Shown: one piece after another, positions 52,983 to 64,000 of the stretch
Numbering within the stretch: the first letter of the stretch is position 1
Layout: the number at the start of each line of letters is the position of its first letter
Assembly (NCBI GenBank): GCA_016715825.1
Contig: JADJXO010000013.1
Location: 335,001 to 399,000, forward strand
DNA length: 64,000 nt
Direction: 5' to 3'
Origin: Nitrospira sp.
Lineage (GTDB): Bacteria > Nitrospirota > Nitrospiria > Nitrospirales > Nitrospiraceae
Position numbers and translations under genes: made by a program
The notes under the pieces: model-generated
Seen by the model: only the letters and a program-made list of their open reading frames with translations
Told to the model about the DNA's origin: nothing
Databases searched by the model: none

Positions 52983-53729
52983 TCACCGGACCGCAGACAA
53001 CGTTTTCCCTTCCCACGATGCCATCATCGACTGAAAGATCGCACGCCCGTCCTCGTTGCCCAACATCGCCTCTGCGCAACGTTCTGGATGCGGCATCAGG
53101 CCCAGGACGTTGCCTTCTGTATTGCGAATGCCTGCGATATTGTCAAGGGAGCCGTTTGGGCACGCCTCAGGTATCACGTTCCCATCAGGCGTGCAATAAC
53201 GAAACACCACTTGCGCGTTGGCCTGAAGGCCGGCTAACGTCACCGGATCGGTGTAGTAGTTTCCGTCCGCATGAGCGATGGGGACCTTAAGCACCTGACC
53301 GGATTTGCAGCGATTGGTAAAAGAAGTGGCCGCATTTTCAACCTTGATATAGGTTTCCCGACAGATGAAGTGTAGGGACCGATTGCGCAACATGGCACCG
53401 GGCAACAAACCCGCTTCCAGCAGAATTTGGAAGCCATTGCAAATCCCAAGCACCAATCCGCCTTCCAAGGCAAATTGCTTCACCGCTTGCATGACCGGAG
53501 AAAACCGCGCGATCGCCCCTGTACGAAGATAGTCTCCGTACGAAAACCCGCCTGGCAGGATCACCGCATCCAGTCCGGCCAGGGAGGACTCCTTATGCCA
53601 CACCATACTCACATGTTGTCCAAGCACATCTCGAAAAACATGCTGACAGTCGTGATCGCAATTACTACCTGGGAAAACAACAACGCCGATGTTCATCATC
53701 GTCTCGACTTGGCTTCTCTGAACGCTCAT
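52983..53729 (-). CDS. purQ: Phosphoribosylformylglycinamidine synthase subunit PurQ
   Basis: Glutaminase subunit, about 238-248 residues. The ATG at 53729 overlaps the purS stop (ATGA), while internal ATG codons at 53699 and 53696 give the usual MNIGVVVFPGSNCDHD start; coupling favours the outer one. Nucleophile Cys in LGICNGFQIL, catalytic His and Glu in MPHPERC. Supplies ammonia to PurL. Confidence 0.95.
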   Translation of the reverse strand: MSVQRSQVETMMNIGVVVFPGSNCDHDCQHVFRDVLGQHVSMVWHKESSLAGLDAVILPGGFSYGDYLRTGAIARFSPVMQAVKQFALEGGLVLGICNGFQILLEAGLLPGAMLRNRSLHFICRETYIKVENAATSFTNRCKSGQVLKVPIAHADGNYYTDPVTLAGLQANAQVVFRYCTPDGNVIPEACPNGSLDNIAGIRNTEGNVLGLMPHPERCAEAMLGNEDGRAIFQSMMASWEGKTLSAVR

Positions 53730-53968
53730 GCGCTCAGTTCATACTGATATTCCTCAATGATCGTGTTCGCGAGCAGCTTCTCGCACATCGATTTCACCTG
53801 AGTTTCGGCCTTTGCCCTGTCCTTCTCATCCAGATCCAGTTCCATGTACTTGCCGACACGGACATTCGTCGCATTCTTAAATTCCAGGGAGTCCAGCGCA
53901 TGTTCAATCGCCTTGCCCTGCGGGTCGAGAATCCCCTGCTTGAGTGTGACATGAATTTTAGCTTTCAC
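53726..53968 (-). CDS. purS: Phosphoribosylformylglycinamidine synthase subunit PurS
   Basis: 80 residues, normal size. KAKIHVTLKQGILDPQGKAIEHALDSLEF is the family signature. PurS bridges PurL and PurQ. Overlaps both purQ and the small membrane protein gene by four bases. Confidence 0.95.
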   Translation of the reverse strand: MKAKIHVTLKQGILDPQGKAIEHALDSLEFKNATNVRVGKYMELDLDEKDRAKAETQVKSMCEKLLANTIIEEYQYELSA

Positions 53969-54180
53969 TCTTGACTCCTCTGATCAATCGCGTTGGTCTG
54001 GCGATCGACATACTTCTTGATCCACAAAATCGCCGCCACGGTCAGCCCCCCGGCAAATACCAAACCGATGAACGCCCAACGCCAGGGCGATTCGTTCAAC
54101 CGATACGCCATGACCCCGATGATCGCCGCCCAGACCACCACCGACGCAATCAGGCCATAATTCAAGTACGCCCGTAGCAT
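53965..54180 (-). CDS. 71-residue two-helix membrane protein in the purine operon
   Basis: Two hydrophobic helices (about residues 8-26 and 35-53) with a short basic loop (RLNESPWR) and a polar C-terminus. The stop overlaps the purS start (ATGA), so it is translated with the purine genes. I do not recognise a family and see no catalytic residue. It lies 13 bases downstream of purC. Confidence 0.6.
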   Translation of the reverse strand: MLRAYLNYGLIASVVVWAAIIGVMAYRLNESPWRWAFIGLVFAGGLTVAAILWIKKYVDRQTNAIDQRSQE

Positions 54181-54193
54181 CCTTCTTCTTCCC

Positions 54194-54898
54194 TCATCCG
54201 CACACGCGTCTCAATACTTCCTGATAGGCCTCTTCGATCCTTCCCAGATCCTTCCGAAACCGATCCTTGTCCATCGACTCACCGGTCGTCATGTCCCAGA
54301 ATCGGCAGGTGTCCGGAGAAATTTCATCAGCCAGGATCAGCTTATTGTGAAAAACCCCAAACTCGAGCTTGAAATCGACGAGCTGCATCTTCCGCTCGGC
54401 AAAAAACGGTCTAAGAACCTTATTCACTGCGTGACCCAGCTCACGGAGCTCGCGCAAGACGCCTGGTGTGGCGATATTCAGCAGCCGGAGATGATCATCA
54501 TTCACAAGCGGATCTCCGAGCGCGTCGTCCTTATAATAGAACTCCACAAGCGCCGGGTCTATGCGATTCCCTTCTTTCAGACCAAGCCGCTTAGCCAAAC
54601 TCCCAGCGACCACGTTTCGTACGACCACTTCGATCGGTACAATTCTGACCTTCTTTGTGAGCATCTCTCGATCATTCAACCGCTCGAGGAAATGCGTACG
54701 AATACCGTTTTGCTCTAGCAGATGGAACAGCCGTTCAGACACCCGATTGTTGACCACCCCTTTATCGACGATATTCCCGCGTTTCTGTGCGTTGAATGCG
54801 GTCGCATCGTCCTTAAAATACTGTATAACCTGGTCAGGGTTTTCCGCTAAAAAGATCTTCTTTGCCTTCCCCTCGTACAGCAGCGTACCGGTCGTCAT
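54194..54898 (-). CDS. purC: Phosphoribosylaminoimidazole-succinocarboxamide synthase PurC
   Basis: 234 residues, normal for bacterial SAICAR synthase. LLYEGKAKKIF at the start, FKDDATAFNAQKRG, EVVVRNVVAGSLAKRLG and LVDFKLEFG, ADEISPDTCRFWD in order. Joins aspartate to CAIR using ATP. 22 bases downstream of the chlorite dismutase gene. Confidence 0.96.
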   Translation of the reverse strand: MTTGTLLYEGKAKKIFLAENPDQVIQYFKDDATAFNAQKRGNIVDKGVVNNRVSERLFHLLEQNGIRTHFLERLNDREMLTKKVRIVPIEVVVRNVVAGSLAKRLGLKEGNRIDPALVEFYYKDDALGDPLVNDDHLRLLNIATPGVLRELRELGHAVNKVLRPFFAERKMQLVDFKLEFGVFHNKLILADEISPDTCRFWDMTTGESMDKDRFRKDLGRIEEAYQEVLRRVCG

Positions 54899-54920
54899 GG
54901 TCGAACCTCGCTGATTCCTT

Positions 54921-55718
54921 TCACTGTGCCAACACTTCGATAACCTGGTCCACTGATTGGACCGTCCCGAGCAGTAGCGGGTTTCCGAATTGGCGCGTAT
55001 AGCTGAACTCCTTCACTTTCTGAAGCGACAACACAAGACCATGAAAGTCTTCCAGACTGGATGTCTCAAAGTAGGTGATGAAATCTATATCGTCAAGACC
55101 GCCGGAGTGATAGAGCTTTCGTTTGACCGTTTTGAGAAATGGCAGCGCCACGGCCGTATGTTCCTGCATCAGCGCCGTCCGTTGCTCCTGATCCAGCTCC
55201 CACCATTCAGCTGACTTTTTGATTGGGATGACAATGGCATAAGGCTTCTCACCGGTCTCGCTCGACGCTTTCAAATCCCCCCTCAATTGATCCGAGAATC
55301 CGGGAACATAATTCGGTTTCTTCGTCAGTCCGTGCATCACCCTGATGCCTGTCAAATGTTTCCCGAACGGGCTACTCTGGAGATCGAGAAGAAACTCCTG
55401 CGTATCGCGCAACTCTTTCGCATGAATCCGAAATAACAGATCGGCCTGGCCGGAAAGCCCTCGAAGGAGATACACATCGATCGCCACATTCTCCCGGTGC
55501 TGCTCAACCACCCCCTTCAGGGTCGCTAATCGAGCGATGCGCGTCGAAGGTTCTAATCTGCCCCATTCATCAGCGAGCCCAAACGCGGCAAACGTCCCGT
55601 AGACCCCTGCCTCGGCAAGGAGCCTCTCACGATCGACCTCTGCGTGGAGAGGAGCTATCCCAATGCCAAGCACCCCCCAGAGCAAGACCAGAGTGATGAT
55701 ATGACGTCGAGCGATCAC
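54921..55718 (-). CDS. cld: Chlorite dismutase (Cld), exported
   Basis: 265 residues from a GTG that overlaps the purB stop (GTGA); the open frame upstream to 55907 is purB in the wrong frame. A signal peptide (RRHIITLVLLWGVLGIGIAPLHA) directs it to the periplasm. The sequence is closely similar to the long-form N. defluvii enzyme. By alignment from memory, the key residues are kept: Lys in PIKKSAEWW, the proximal haem His in LMQEHTAVALP, the distal Arg in KTVKRKLYHS, and Glu in VKEFSYTRQ. It splits chlorite to chloride and oxygen. Unusual location: between purB and purC. Confidence 0.93.
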   Translation of the reverse strand: MIARRHIITLVLLWGVLGIGIAPLHAEVDRERLLAEAGVYGTFAAFGLADEWGRLEPSTRIARLATLKGVVEQHRENVAIDVYLLRGLSGQADLLFRIHAKELRDTQEFLLDLQSSPFGKHLTGIRVMHGLTKKPNYVPGFSDQLRGDLKASSETGEKPYAIVIPIKKSAEWWELDQEQRTALMQEHTAVALPFLKTVKRKLYHSGGLDDIDFITYFETSSLEDFHGLVLSLQKVKEFSYTRQFGNPLLLGTVQSVDQVIEVLAQ

Positions 55719-57016
55719 CGGCTGTTGCCCTTCTTTGCACCGCGCGCCCGTCGTTGTGTTCGTCCGAATACCCGCTGATAGATCCGATCCAGGTGGCGAA
55801 GATAATACTTGGGGTTGAAACAGGTTGAAATCTCTTGCTTGGTGAGATGGCGTGAAATGAAAGGATCGTTGTTCACAAGGTCCTGCAGCCCGCCGCCGCC
55901 TCTCCAAGACGTCATCGCATGACGCTGAACCGCCTCATAGGACTCTTTTCGCTGAGCCCCCTTCTCGACCAACGCCAACAGCAGTCGCTGGGAGTAGACA
56001 AGTCCCCCTGTCAATTCCAGATTTCGCCTCATTCGATCCGGATAGACGACCAAGTGGTCGATAAGGTCCGTGACCTTGGCCAGCATGTAATCGACCAGAA
56101 TGGTGCTGTCCGGCATGATGATCCGCTCAACGGATGAATGGCTGATATCGCGTTCATGCCAGAGCGCAACGTTTTCCATCGCGGCTAAGCTGTTCGCGCG
56201 AACCACTCGAGCCAGACCGCAGAGATTTTCGGAGATGATCGGGTTTCGTTTATGCGGCATCGCCGAGGATCCCTTTTGACCTTCGGAGAAAAACTCTTCG
56301 GCTTCGAGCACTTCCGTCCGTTGGAGATGACGAATCTCCGTGGCAATTTTCTCAATACTTGCGGCAAGCAGCGCGAGCCCCGTCGCGTAGGATGCATGAC
56401 GATCCCGCTGAACAACCTGATTCGACACCGGATCTGCCTGTAGGCCGAGTTTCTTACAGACATACTCTTCGATCTCAGGCCCCTGATGCGCGAACGTCCC
56501 CATCGCACCGAGAGTTTTCCGACGGCGATGTCCCTCGCACCTGCCGCAACCGCTCTTGATGGCGACGTACCTCCTCGTACCAGAGCGCCAGCTTCAGACC
56601 GAACGAGATTGGTTCGCCATGAATGCCGTGCGACCGCCCCACCATCACTTGGTTTCTTGTAGCGAAGGTTTCAACACGCCAAGCAACCCCTCAACGCCAG
56701 CCAAGATCAGATCCATCGCCTCGGTCATCTGGACGGCGAGGGAGGTGTCGACGATATCGGAGGACGTGAGTCCCATGTGAAGATATCGATGTTCCGGCCC
56801 GACCGTGTCCATGAGCGATTCAAGAAACGCGATCACGTCATGCTTCGTCACCTGTTCAATTTCGGCGATACGCTCGACGTTAATCTTAGCCTTCTTCCTG
56901 ATTTTGTCCGCCGTGCCACGCGGAGCCTGTTTGGCTCGTTCAAAGGCCGCACACGCGTGCAGCTCAACGTCCAACCAGATCTCATACTTATGGTTGAGGT
57001 CCCAGATGGCCTTCAT
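55715..57016 (-). CDS. purB: Adenylosuccinate lyase PurB, disrupted by indels
   Basis: The N-terminal frame (to about 56650) carries WDLNHKYEIWLDVE, VTKHDVIAFLESL and YLHMGLTSSDIVDTSLAVQ. The middle, in another frame, reads NQVMVGRSHGIHGEPISFGLKL. The C-terminal frame (from about 56503) has the signature GSSAMPHKRNPIISEN. At least three one-base changes (near 56650, 56540 and 56510) separate them; a short G-run near 56510 seems one base short. Because the three parts are complete and in order, this is probably sequence error. Two steps of purine synthesis depend on it. Confidence 0.9.
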
Positions 57017-57034
57017 CCGGGGCGTGTATAACGC

Positions 57035-57496
57035 TCAATCATGATCAGCTCTCCTCCAAATTGCGCGATCCGGCGACGCTCGCTTCTCAGCGAGTCGAGA
57101 ATCCGTTGCCAATACCTTGTCCAGCACGGCGTTCACGAACTTTGAGGCGTCTTCGTCACCAAACCGCTTGGCGAGCTCGATGGCTTCATCCATCGCCACT
57201 TTCGCAGGCACGTCATCCAACCACAGCAACTCATACAGCCCGGCTCGTAGAATATTGCGGTCAACGACCGGCATGCGACTCACTTTCCAATTCGTCGCAT
57301 ACTTGCCGATCAAGGTGTCGAGTTCGCGCTGATGCTCAACCACACCACGGACTAACTGCTCAGCGAAGGCTCTGGACTCATCTGATACAGAGTATTCACG
57401 CCAAAACTCATCGAGAGGGAGATCAACCTTCCCATGAATGTCATGTTGAAAGAGAATCTGCAAAGCTCGCTCGCGGGCTTGATGACGGGCTCCCAT
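57035..57496 (-). CDS. nusB: Transcription antitermination factor NusB
   Basis: 153 residues, helical. Starts ARHQARERALQILFQHD; contains LIGKYATNWKVSRMPVVDRNILRAGLYELLWLDDVPAKVAMDEAIELAKRFGDEDASKFVNAVLDKV in several blocks, which are diagnostic. NusB binds boxA RNA with NusE. It often follows ribH, as here, separated by 85 bases. Confidence 0.95.
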   Translation of the reverse strand: MGARHQARERALQILFQHDIHGKVDLPLDEFWREYSVSDESRAFAEQLVRGVVEHQRELDTLIGKYATNWKVSRMPVVDRNILRAGLYELLWLDDVPAKVAMDEAIELAKRFGDEDASKFVNAVLDKVLATDSRLAEKRASPDRAIWRRADHD

Positions 57497-57581
57497 GGCT
57501 ACAAGGGTAACAGGCTGACAAGGCTACAAGTTGACAAGGTAAGGTAAGAGGTCAGCGGATGGCCACGATATCACAGCTCCG

Positions 57582-58092
57582 CTACGCTTGCTCGTCCCGC
57601 TTGCCAGCTCGGGCTTGCAGCCCGTGCCTTCTCAACATCCTCATCACCCTTACCATCTCGATCGCGGACTTTGCAGCCTCACCGCCACGGTTGAGTTTTT
57701 TGGGATCCGCCCGCTCTTCGGCCTGCGCAACGGTTTCGGTGGTCAATACGCCGAAGATCATGGGGACGGCACTATCCAATGCCGCTTGACCAATGCCCCG
57801 GCTGACCTCTGAGCACTGATGTACTCAAAGTGGGGCGTATCTCCACGAATCACAGCGCCCAAACAGATTACGGCATCAACACCACCAGCTGTGGCCATGG
57901 TCTGTGCGACCAGCGGAATCTCGAACGCCCCCGGACACGCACGACTTGGATGGCATCCTTCCGACACCATGGTTCCCAAGGCCTCCACGCAGGCACGAAG
58001 TAACATACCGGTAAGCGTTGGTTGAATTTCGCCGCGACAATACCGAACCTCAATCCCGCTGCTGACCGGCCCACCTGTCGATGTGTCCTCAT
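57582..58092 (-). CDS. ribH: 6,7-dimethyl-8-ribityllumazine synthase RibH, disrupted by indels
   Basis: Pieces in three frames align in order: GLRFGIVAAKFNQRL, then LLRACVEALG, then PGAFEIPLVAQTMATAGGVDAVICLGAVIRGDTPHFEYIS, then DSAVPMIFGVLTTETVAQAEERAD. One base seems missing near 58040, 57950 and 57805, each at a short G or C run. Usual length about 155 residues. Last-but-one step of riboflavin synthesis. Probably intact in the organism. Confidence 0.88.
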
Positions 58093-58147
58093 TGAATAAT
58101 AATTCTGTCCTCTGTTATGGACGAGGGGTTGATCCGATGGACGCCCT

Positions 58148-59353
58148 TCAGACCTTTTTAAGCAAGTGCCCTAACTTCGCTTTTTTCGTCCGGAGATACC
58201 GCACATTCGCAGCTCGCGGGAGGATCTCGATGGGAACCCGCTCGACAACCTTGAGACCATATCCTTCGATCCCGACGATCTTTCGTGGGTTGTTCGTGAT
58301 CAATTTAATCTGGCGGAGGCGCAGGCTCGCGAGTATTTGAGCGCCCACTCCATAGTCGCGGAGATCCGCCTTAAACCCGAGTCGGAGATTGGCTTCCACC
58401 GTATCGCTGCCCTGATCTTGTAAGCGGTACGCCTTGATCTTATTCAGCAACCCGATTCCCCGGCCTTCTTGATTCAAGTAGAGCAGCACCCCTCGCCCTT
58501 CTTTCTGAATGATCTCCATCGCGGCATGCAATTGATCCCGGCAGTCACAACGGAGCGACCCCAACGCATCAGCGGTCAGACATCCAGAATGGACACGGAC
58601 AAGGGTCGGCGTTCCACCATCGACGTCCCTTGACCAAAGCAATATGGGTCACTCCATCGATCTGATTCTCGAATGCGACCGCTTCAAATTCGCCGAAAGT
58701 CGTCGGCAACCGTGCGCTCGTCACGCGCTTGACGAAGGTTTCTCGCTTCATGCGGTATTCAATCAACGCCTTCACGGTCACGATCTTCAGTTTATGGAGT
58801 TTGGCAAACCTCGTTAGCTCGGGAACCGGGCCATGGTCCCGTCGGCGTTCATGATCTCGCAGATCACCCGGCGGGCCGCAGGCCGGCCAACCGAGCCAGA
58901 TCGACCGATCCTTCCGTTTGTCCGGCGCGTCGGAGCACCCCACCTTTTTGCGCTTTGAGCGGGAAAACATCCCCGGGCCGCGCGAGATCACTCGGCTTCG
59001 ATTTTGGGTCGATCGCCACGTGAACCGTCGTCGCCCGATCCGCGGCTGATATCCCCGTCGTAATGTCTTTTCGCGCATCGATCGACACGGTGAAGGCCGT
59101 CCCGAACGTGGCCGTGTTTTCCGAAGCCTGCTGGGGCAGCTGCAGTTCTTCGACACGCTCCGGTGTCAGGGCCAGGCAAATCAGCCCGCGCGCATGTTTG
59201 GCCATGAAGTTGATGGCCCGTGGGTGACCTTTTCAGCGGCCATGACGAGATCACCTTCATTTTCCCGGTCTTCGTCATCGACCAAGATAATGAACTTTCC
59301 CCTTTTTTAATATCTCGAATGGCGTCTTCGATGTGATTGAATGGCGTCGGCAT
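58148..59353 (-). CDS. ribBA: Bifunctional DHBP synthase / GTP cyclohydrolase II RibBA, disrupted by indels
   Basis: The N-terminal RibB part begins MPTPFNHIEDAIRDIKKG at 59353 and continues in other frames with FMAKHARGLICLALTPERVEEL, ITTGISAADRATT and ARPGDVFPL. The RibA part has VRVHSGCLTADALGSLRCDCRDQL and LLYLNQEGRGIGLLNKIKAYRLQ with the zinc cysteines present. Frame changes lie near 59250, 58865 and 58620. The joined product would be about 400 residues, as expected. Provides both precursors of riboflavin. Confidence 0.9.
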
Positions 59354-59429
59354 AAGGGAACAATTTAGCATTTCAGACTGAACCTTGAATATGGCTTTTT
59401 GAGAGGGGTGCTCACGCGTCGGGAGAGCC

Positions 59430-60655
59430 TCAGGAGGAGAGCTCGGCCGGCGACGACCTGTCGCTCCGCAACGCGACCATCACCGTCCCCCAGGCACACA
59501 CTGTAAACCCTGCGAAGAGCCAGAGTCCAAGTTCGTAGCTGCCCGAGAATCCCTTCACGGTGCTGATGAGGATCGGCAACAGAAAACCGCCGACGGCACC
59601 GGCAGCACCAACCACACCGGACGCCAATCCGATGTCCGCGGGAAACCACCCGGCGACGAGTTGAAACACCACACCGTTACCGAATCCCATCGCTGCTGTT
59701 GCCACGACCATCATCGCGATAGCCATCAGATGCGAAGGGCTGACCACCGCCACCACTGCCCCGCAATGACCGGCAGCACATAATAAAGCGTCCGTAGCCC
59801 CCTTGCCCGATCCGCCACATAACCGCCGACCGGACGAATCATGCTGCCCATCAGCCCGCAGAGTGCGGCAAGCACCCCAGCCTGAATGGCATCGACACGA
59901 TACACCTCATGCAGCAACAGCGGCAGAAGGCTGCACAGACCCACGAAACCACCGAACGTGACCGCATAGAGAAAGCAGAGCCAATAGGCTGAACGCTGGC
60001 GAACTAATCGCGCCGCACTGTGCCACCATGTCACTGTCTGGAGTCCTGAAACCGGCGCTGTTGGCGGCACGGCCATGCCAAACACCACCAATGTCGCTGC
60101 AACCACCCCGGCCATGATGCCACAGACCTGGTGCCAATCCGTCGCCGCAGCCCAGCGCGGCGCCAAGAAGAAAATGAGCACGGTGCCGATATTTCCCGAT
60201 GCGACAAGACCGAGCACGAATCCTTGCGCCGGCGGCGGGTACGCACGGCTCGCAATAGGGAGCGTCACAGAAAAACTCGCGCCCGCCACGCCGAGGCACA
60301 CTGAAAAGACCAGTGCGTCTCCATACCCGGTCACACCAAGCCAGCCCCAGCACAACACCAGCAACTCCGCCACGAGAATGGCGAGCGCAGTGGACCGCGC
60401 ACCAAGCCGATCCGCACTCCACCCGGCTACCATCCGCAACACAGCCCCGCCGAGCAACGGCAAGGACACCAACCAGGCGAGCTCTTGCTCACTGAGCTGC
60501 AAGGCCTGAGCGAGCGAAAGACTCATTGCCGCAGCAAGCAGCCACACCATGAAGCTGACCGTCAGATGCAGCCAGGCCCCCACCAGAGGGGCCAATGACC
60601 GCTCCTGAGAATGTGCCAGATCTCGGACACGCCCGGCCTCCAGATTGTCCAGCAC
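59430..60655 (-). CDS. NarK-family nitrate/nitrite transporter (MFS), split by a frameshift
   Basis: Two frames give about 408 residues and about 12 helices. The first frame (60655 to about 59740) has the NNP motif GLVASGNIGTV in helix 5; the second continues with GFGNGVVFQLVAGWFPADIG and GAAGAVGGFLLP, the second NNP motif. Expected to exchange nitrate and nitrite across the membrane, which suits a nitrite oxidiser. The break near 59740 is probably a single-base indel. The start may be later than 60655. Confidence 0.78.
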
Positions 60656-60775
60656 TATAGGGAGCCCTGTTCACGGGTGCAACAGATGCCAGCCCTTAAT
60701 CCACATCCACACAATCGATTCGAAGCAGTTTTCAGCATTGTTGCTGCCTAGGATTCTGGTGTAGTCTGCCTTTTC

Positions 60776-61765
60776 ATGCCCATCGGTGACGAGACCAACA
60801 CCGTCCCGGACGAGCCTGAAGACGTGGAGCCCTCTCCGGCTGAGCTACAGGACATCCAAGCCAGCGCCGAACTGAGTCCCCTTCCCGATCAGGAAGCGAG
60901 CCCGCGACTCGATACCACGGCCGTCGTCCCGGTCACAGCCCTCCAGCAATACCTCGCCGAAGTACGCCGATACCCCTACCTCACAAAGGAAGAGCGTCAA
61001 CTCCTTCAGGAGTACCAGGCGCACGGCAGCCGCGAAGCAGCGGTCAAGCTCATCACCGGCTAACCTGCGGGTCTCCGTCTCAATCGCAGCCGAATATCTT
61101 CATACCGGTGCCGATCATATGGATCTGATTCAAGAAGGCAACGTCGGCCTGATGCATGCCATCAAGAAATTTGACCCATCGAAAAACGTCCGGTTCTACG
61201 CCTATGCCGCCTGGTGGTCCCGTGCCTATATCCTCCGGTTATCTGCTGCACACCTTCCGACTCGTCAGGTCGGGACGACCCAGGATCAGAGAAAACTCTT
61301 CTACAATTTGAAGAAGGAAAAGGCCAAACTTGAACGGGAAGGCTTCGCCCCGGATACGAAGCTGCTCGCCGATCGTCTGAATGTGCGTGAACGCGACGTC
61401 GTCGAAATGGATCAACGTCTCGGCAACTGGGAGCTCTCGCTCGATCAGCCGATCGGTGAGGGTTCAGGAAAGCACCCTGCTGGATCTTGCCGTCCCATCA
61501 AGAGCCGGCCGATGAACAACTTGCCGATCATCAGCTCAAAACGCTCTTTCGTGCCAAGCTGGCTGAATTTATCAAAACATTGGAAGAGCGGGACGAGGAT
61601 ATTCTGAGAAATCGTATCCTGTCCGCTTCCCCTAACCTGGACGATCTTGGGAATAAATACGGAATTACCAAGGAGCGGACCCGCCAGCTAGAGGCACGCA
61701 TCATCAAACGCCTCCGCGATTACGTCAAAAAAGACATCAAGGATTTCGACCGACTCCGAACATGA
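60776..61765 (+). CDS. rpoH: RNA polymerase sigma factor, RpoH (sigma-32) type, disrupted by indels
   Basis: An acidic N-terminus and ALQQYLAEVRRYPYLTKEE (region 1.2) lead to a first frame ending at 61063. The next frame has region 2 (DLIQEGNVGLMHAIKKFDPSKNVRFYAYAAWWSRAYILR) and QRKLFYNLKKEKAKLE, a segment specific to heat-shock sigma factors. Region 4 is in a third frame (LDDLGNKYGITKERTRQLEARIIKRLRDYV). An extra base near 61060 and an indel near 61475 separate them. Located next to groESL, its expected target. Confidence 0.85.
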
Positions 61766-61895
61766 CTCTCCCCTTCCCGCTCACCCCCTAAGCACATAGA
61801 AAACCACTGGAAGTTCGTCTTCACAATGAGTTACGATACCGAACGTTTTCAAACAGCAAAAATGGCGGGTCGATAAAAATCCCTCGCATCCCCTC

Positions 61896-61923
61896 TTGAC
61901 TTGGATAAAGTAAGGACTATCTC
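61896..61923 (+). promoter_or_regulatory. Candidate promoter upstream of groES
   Basis: TTGACT (61896-61901), 16 bases, TATCTC. The preceding CCCCTCTTGA also resembles a sigma-32 -35 element, but no CCCCAT-type -10 is clear. No CIRCE repeat is seen in the interval 61766-62021, so HrcA control is unlikely here. Confidence 0.35.
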
Positions 61924-62021
61924 TCATACAGTCACAGGCTTCTGGGGTCTCAAGCGAGTTCAACCCAACTACAACCGTCAACACGTCACAAGTTAACTTT
62001 CACGAGGAGGGAGGTTCTGTT

Positions 62022-62318
62022 ATGAGCAATGCCACGAAGGAGAAAAACGTCGCGAAGGGGTTCCAGCCCTTGGGTGAACGTGTATTCGTCACGTATACCG
62101 AGGAATTAGAGAAGACCGCCGGTGGGATTTATGTACCTGATTCGGCGAAGGAAAAGCCTCAACGAGGCGTGGTCCAAGCGATCGGGAAGAAGGTGGAAAA
62201 CGTCAAGGTCGGTGATCACGTCCTGTTCGACAAGTATTCGGGCAGCAAGCTTCGCATTGAAGATGAAGAGTGCCTGATCCTCAAGGAAGAAGATATCCTC
62301 GGGATCTTCACAGCGTAA
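62022..62318 (+). CDS. groES: Co-chaperonin GroES
   Basis: 98 residues. GAGGAGGGAGG precedes the ATG at normal spacing. FQPLGERVFVTYTEELEKTAGGIYVPDSAKEKPQRGVV includes the mobile loop, and KIGDHVLFDKYSG-like and ILKEEDILGIF segments complete the fold. Caps GroEL during protein folding. Intact, unlike its neighbours. Confidence 0.97.
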   Translation: MSNATKEKNVAKGFQPLGERVFVTYTEELEKTAGGIYVPDSAKEKPQRGVVQAIGKKVENVKVGDHVLFDKYSGSKLRIEDEECLILKEEDILGIFTA

Positions 62319-62378
62319 GACGCGGTTGTCACAAGCTAGTTCGGTTCTAATACATAAGACAAAAACGGAGGAACGATA

Positions 62379-64000
<1,622 letters not shown>

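Noticed and set aside
54921..55718. Apparent loss of the catalytic distal Arg in chlorite dismutase (GEKPYAIV in place of a remembered SRPYAIV)
   Set aside because: Counting residues from the proximal His shows that the catalytic Arg is the one in KTVKRKLYHS, which is present. The change is at a non-catalytic position.
57495..57545. Repeated TGACAAGG/GGCTACAAG words upstream of nusB, with similar words near 38430
   Set aside because: The words are short and imperfect. They could be a dispersed intergenic repeat, but two loose cases are not enough.

Overview
The window looks like a chromosomal segment of a Nitrospira-like nitrite oxidiser (phylum Nitrospirota). The evidence is two cytochrome bd-like oxidase genes, a chlorite dismutase of the long Nitrospira type, a NarK-family nitrate/nitrite carrier, several formylglycine-generating-enzyme (FGE) fold proteins, and a complete urea uptake and urease locus. 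No single marker settles the species. Urea use is known only in part of the genus, including some comammox members. I see no CRISPR array, rRNA, tRNA or insertion sequence.

Region 1 (1-11642, almost all minus strand) is a respiratory accessory locus. It holds a membrane-anchored cytochrome c, two paralogous bd-like oxidase subunits, two very small single-helix proteins, two FGE-fold proteins, a DUF3047 protein, a protochlorophyllide-reductase-like helical protein, a DUF420-type membrane protein and a BchU/CrtF-like methyltransferase. A periplasmic cupredoxin-like protein and a fatty acid desaturase follow. Region 2 (13830-25733, minus) reads urtABCDE, a His-rich nickel permease, then ureABCFGD: urea import, nickel import and urease in one direction, without ureE. 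urtA, urtB and urtC each carry a single-base frameshift.

Region 3 (26490-31687) holds a lipoprotein, scpA-scpB, a pentapeptide-repeat protein, an H1-like basic/acidic protein and a small cupredoxin. Region 4 (31771-34879) is the most unusual stretch. The 3' end of a large methyltransferase gene occurs three times at about 800 bp intervals, and each interval contains one toxin-antitoxin module (HigBA-like, then a VapBC-like pair with a stop codon inside the toxin). A broken DUF4238 gene and a third FGE protein follow. Region 5 (37143-48616) has ppx, recG, a TPR/metallopeptidase and a tightly overlapping four-gene operon of unknown function (degenerate metallo-beta-lactamase fold, TPR, unknown, methyltransferase).

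Region 6 (48636-60655, minus) is a purine and flavin block: purF, purL, purQ, purS, a small membrane protein, purC, a chlorite dismutase gene coupled to purB, nusB, ribH, ribBA and a NarK carrier. Region 7 (60776-64000, plus) has an rpoH-type sigma factor followed by groES-groEL, which runs off the window. Genes from about 56 kb to the end contain many one-base indels, often in short homopolymers. Because they hit essential genes (purB, ribH, ribBA, groEL), I read most of them as sequence errors rather than biological decay.
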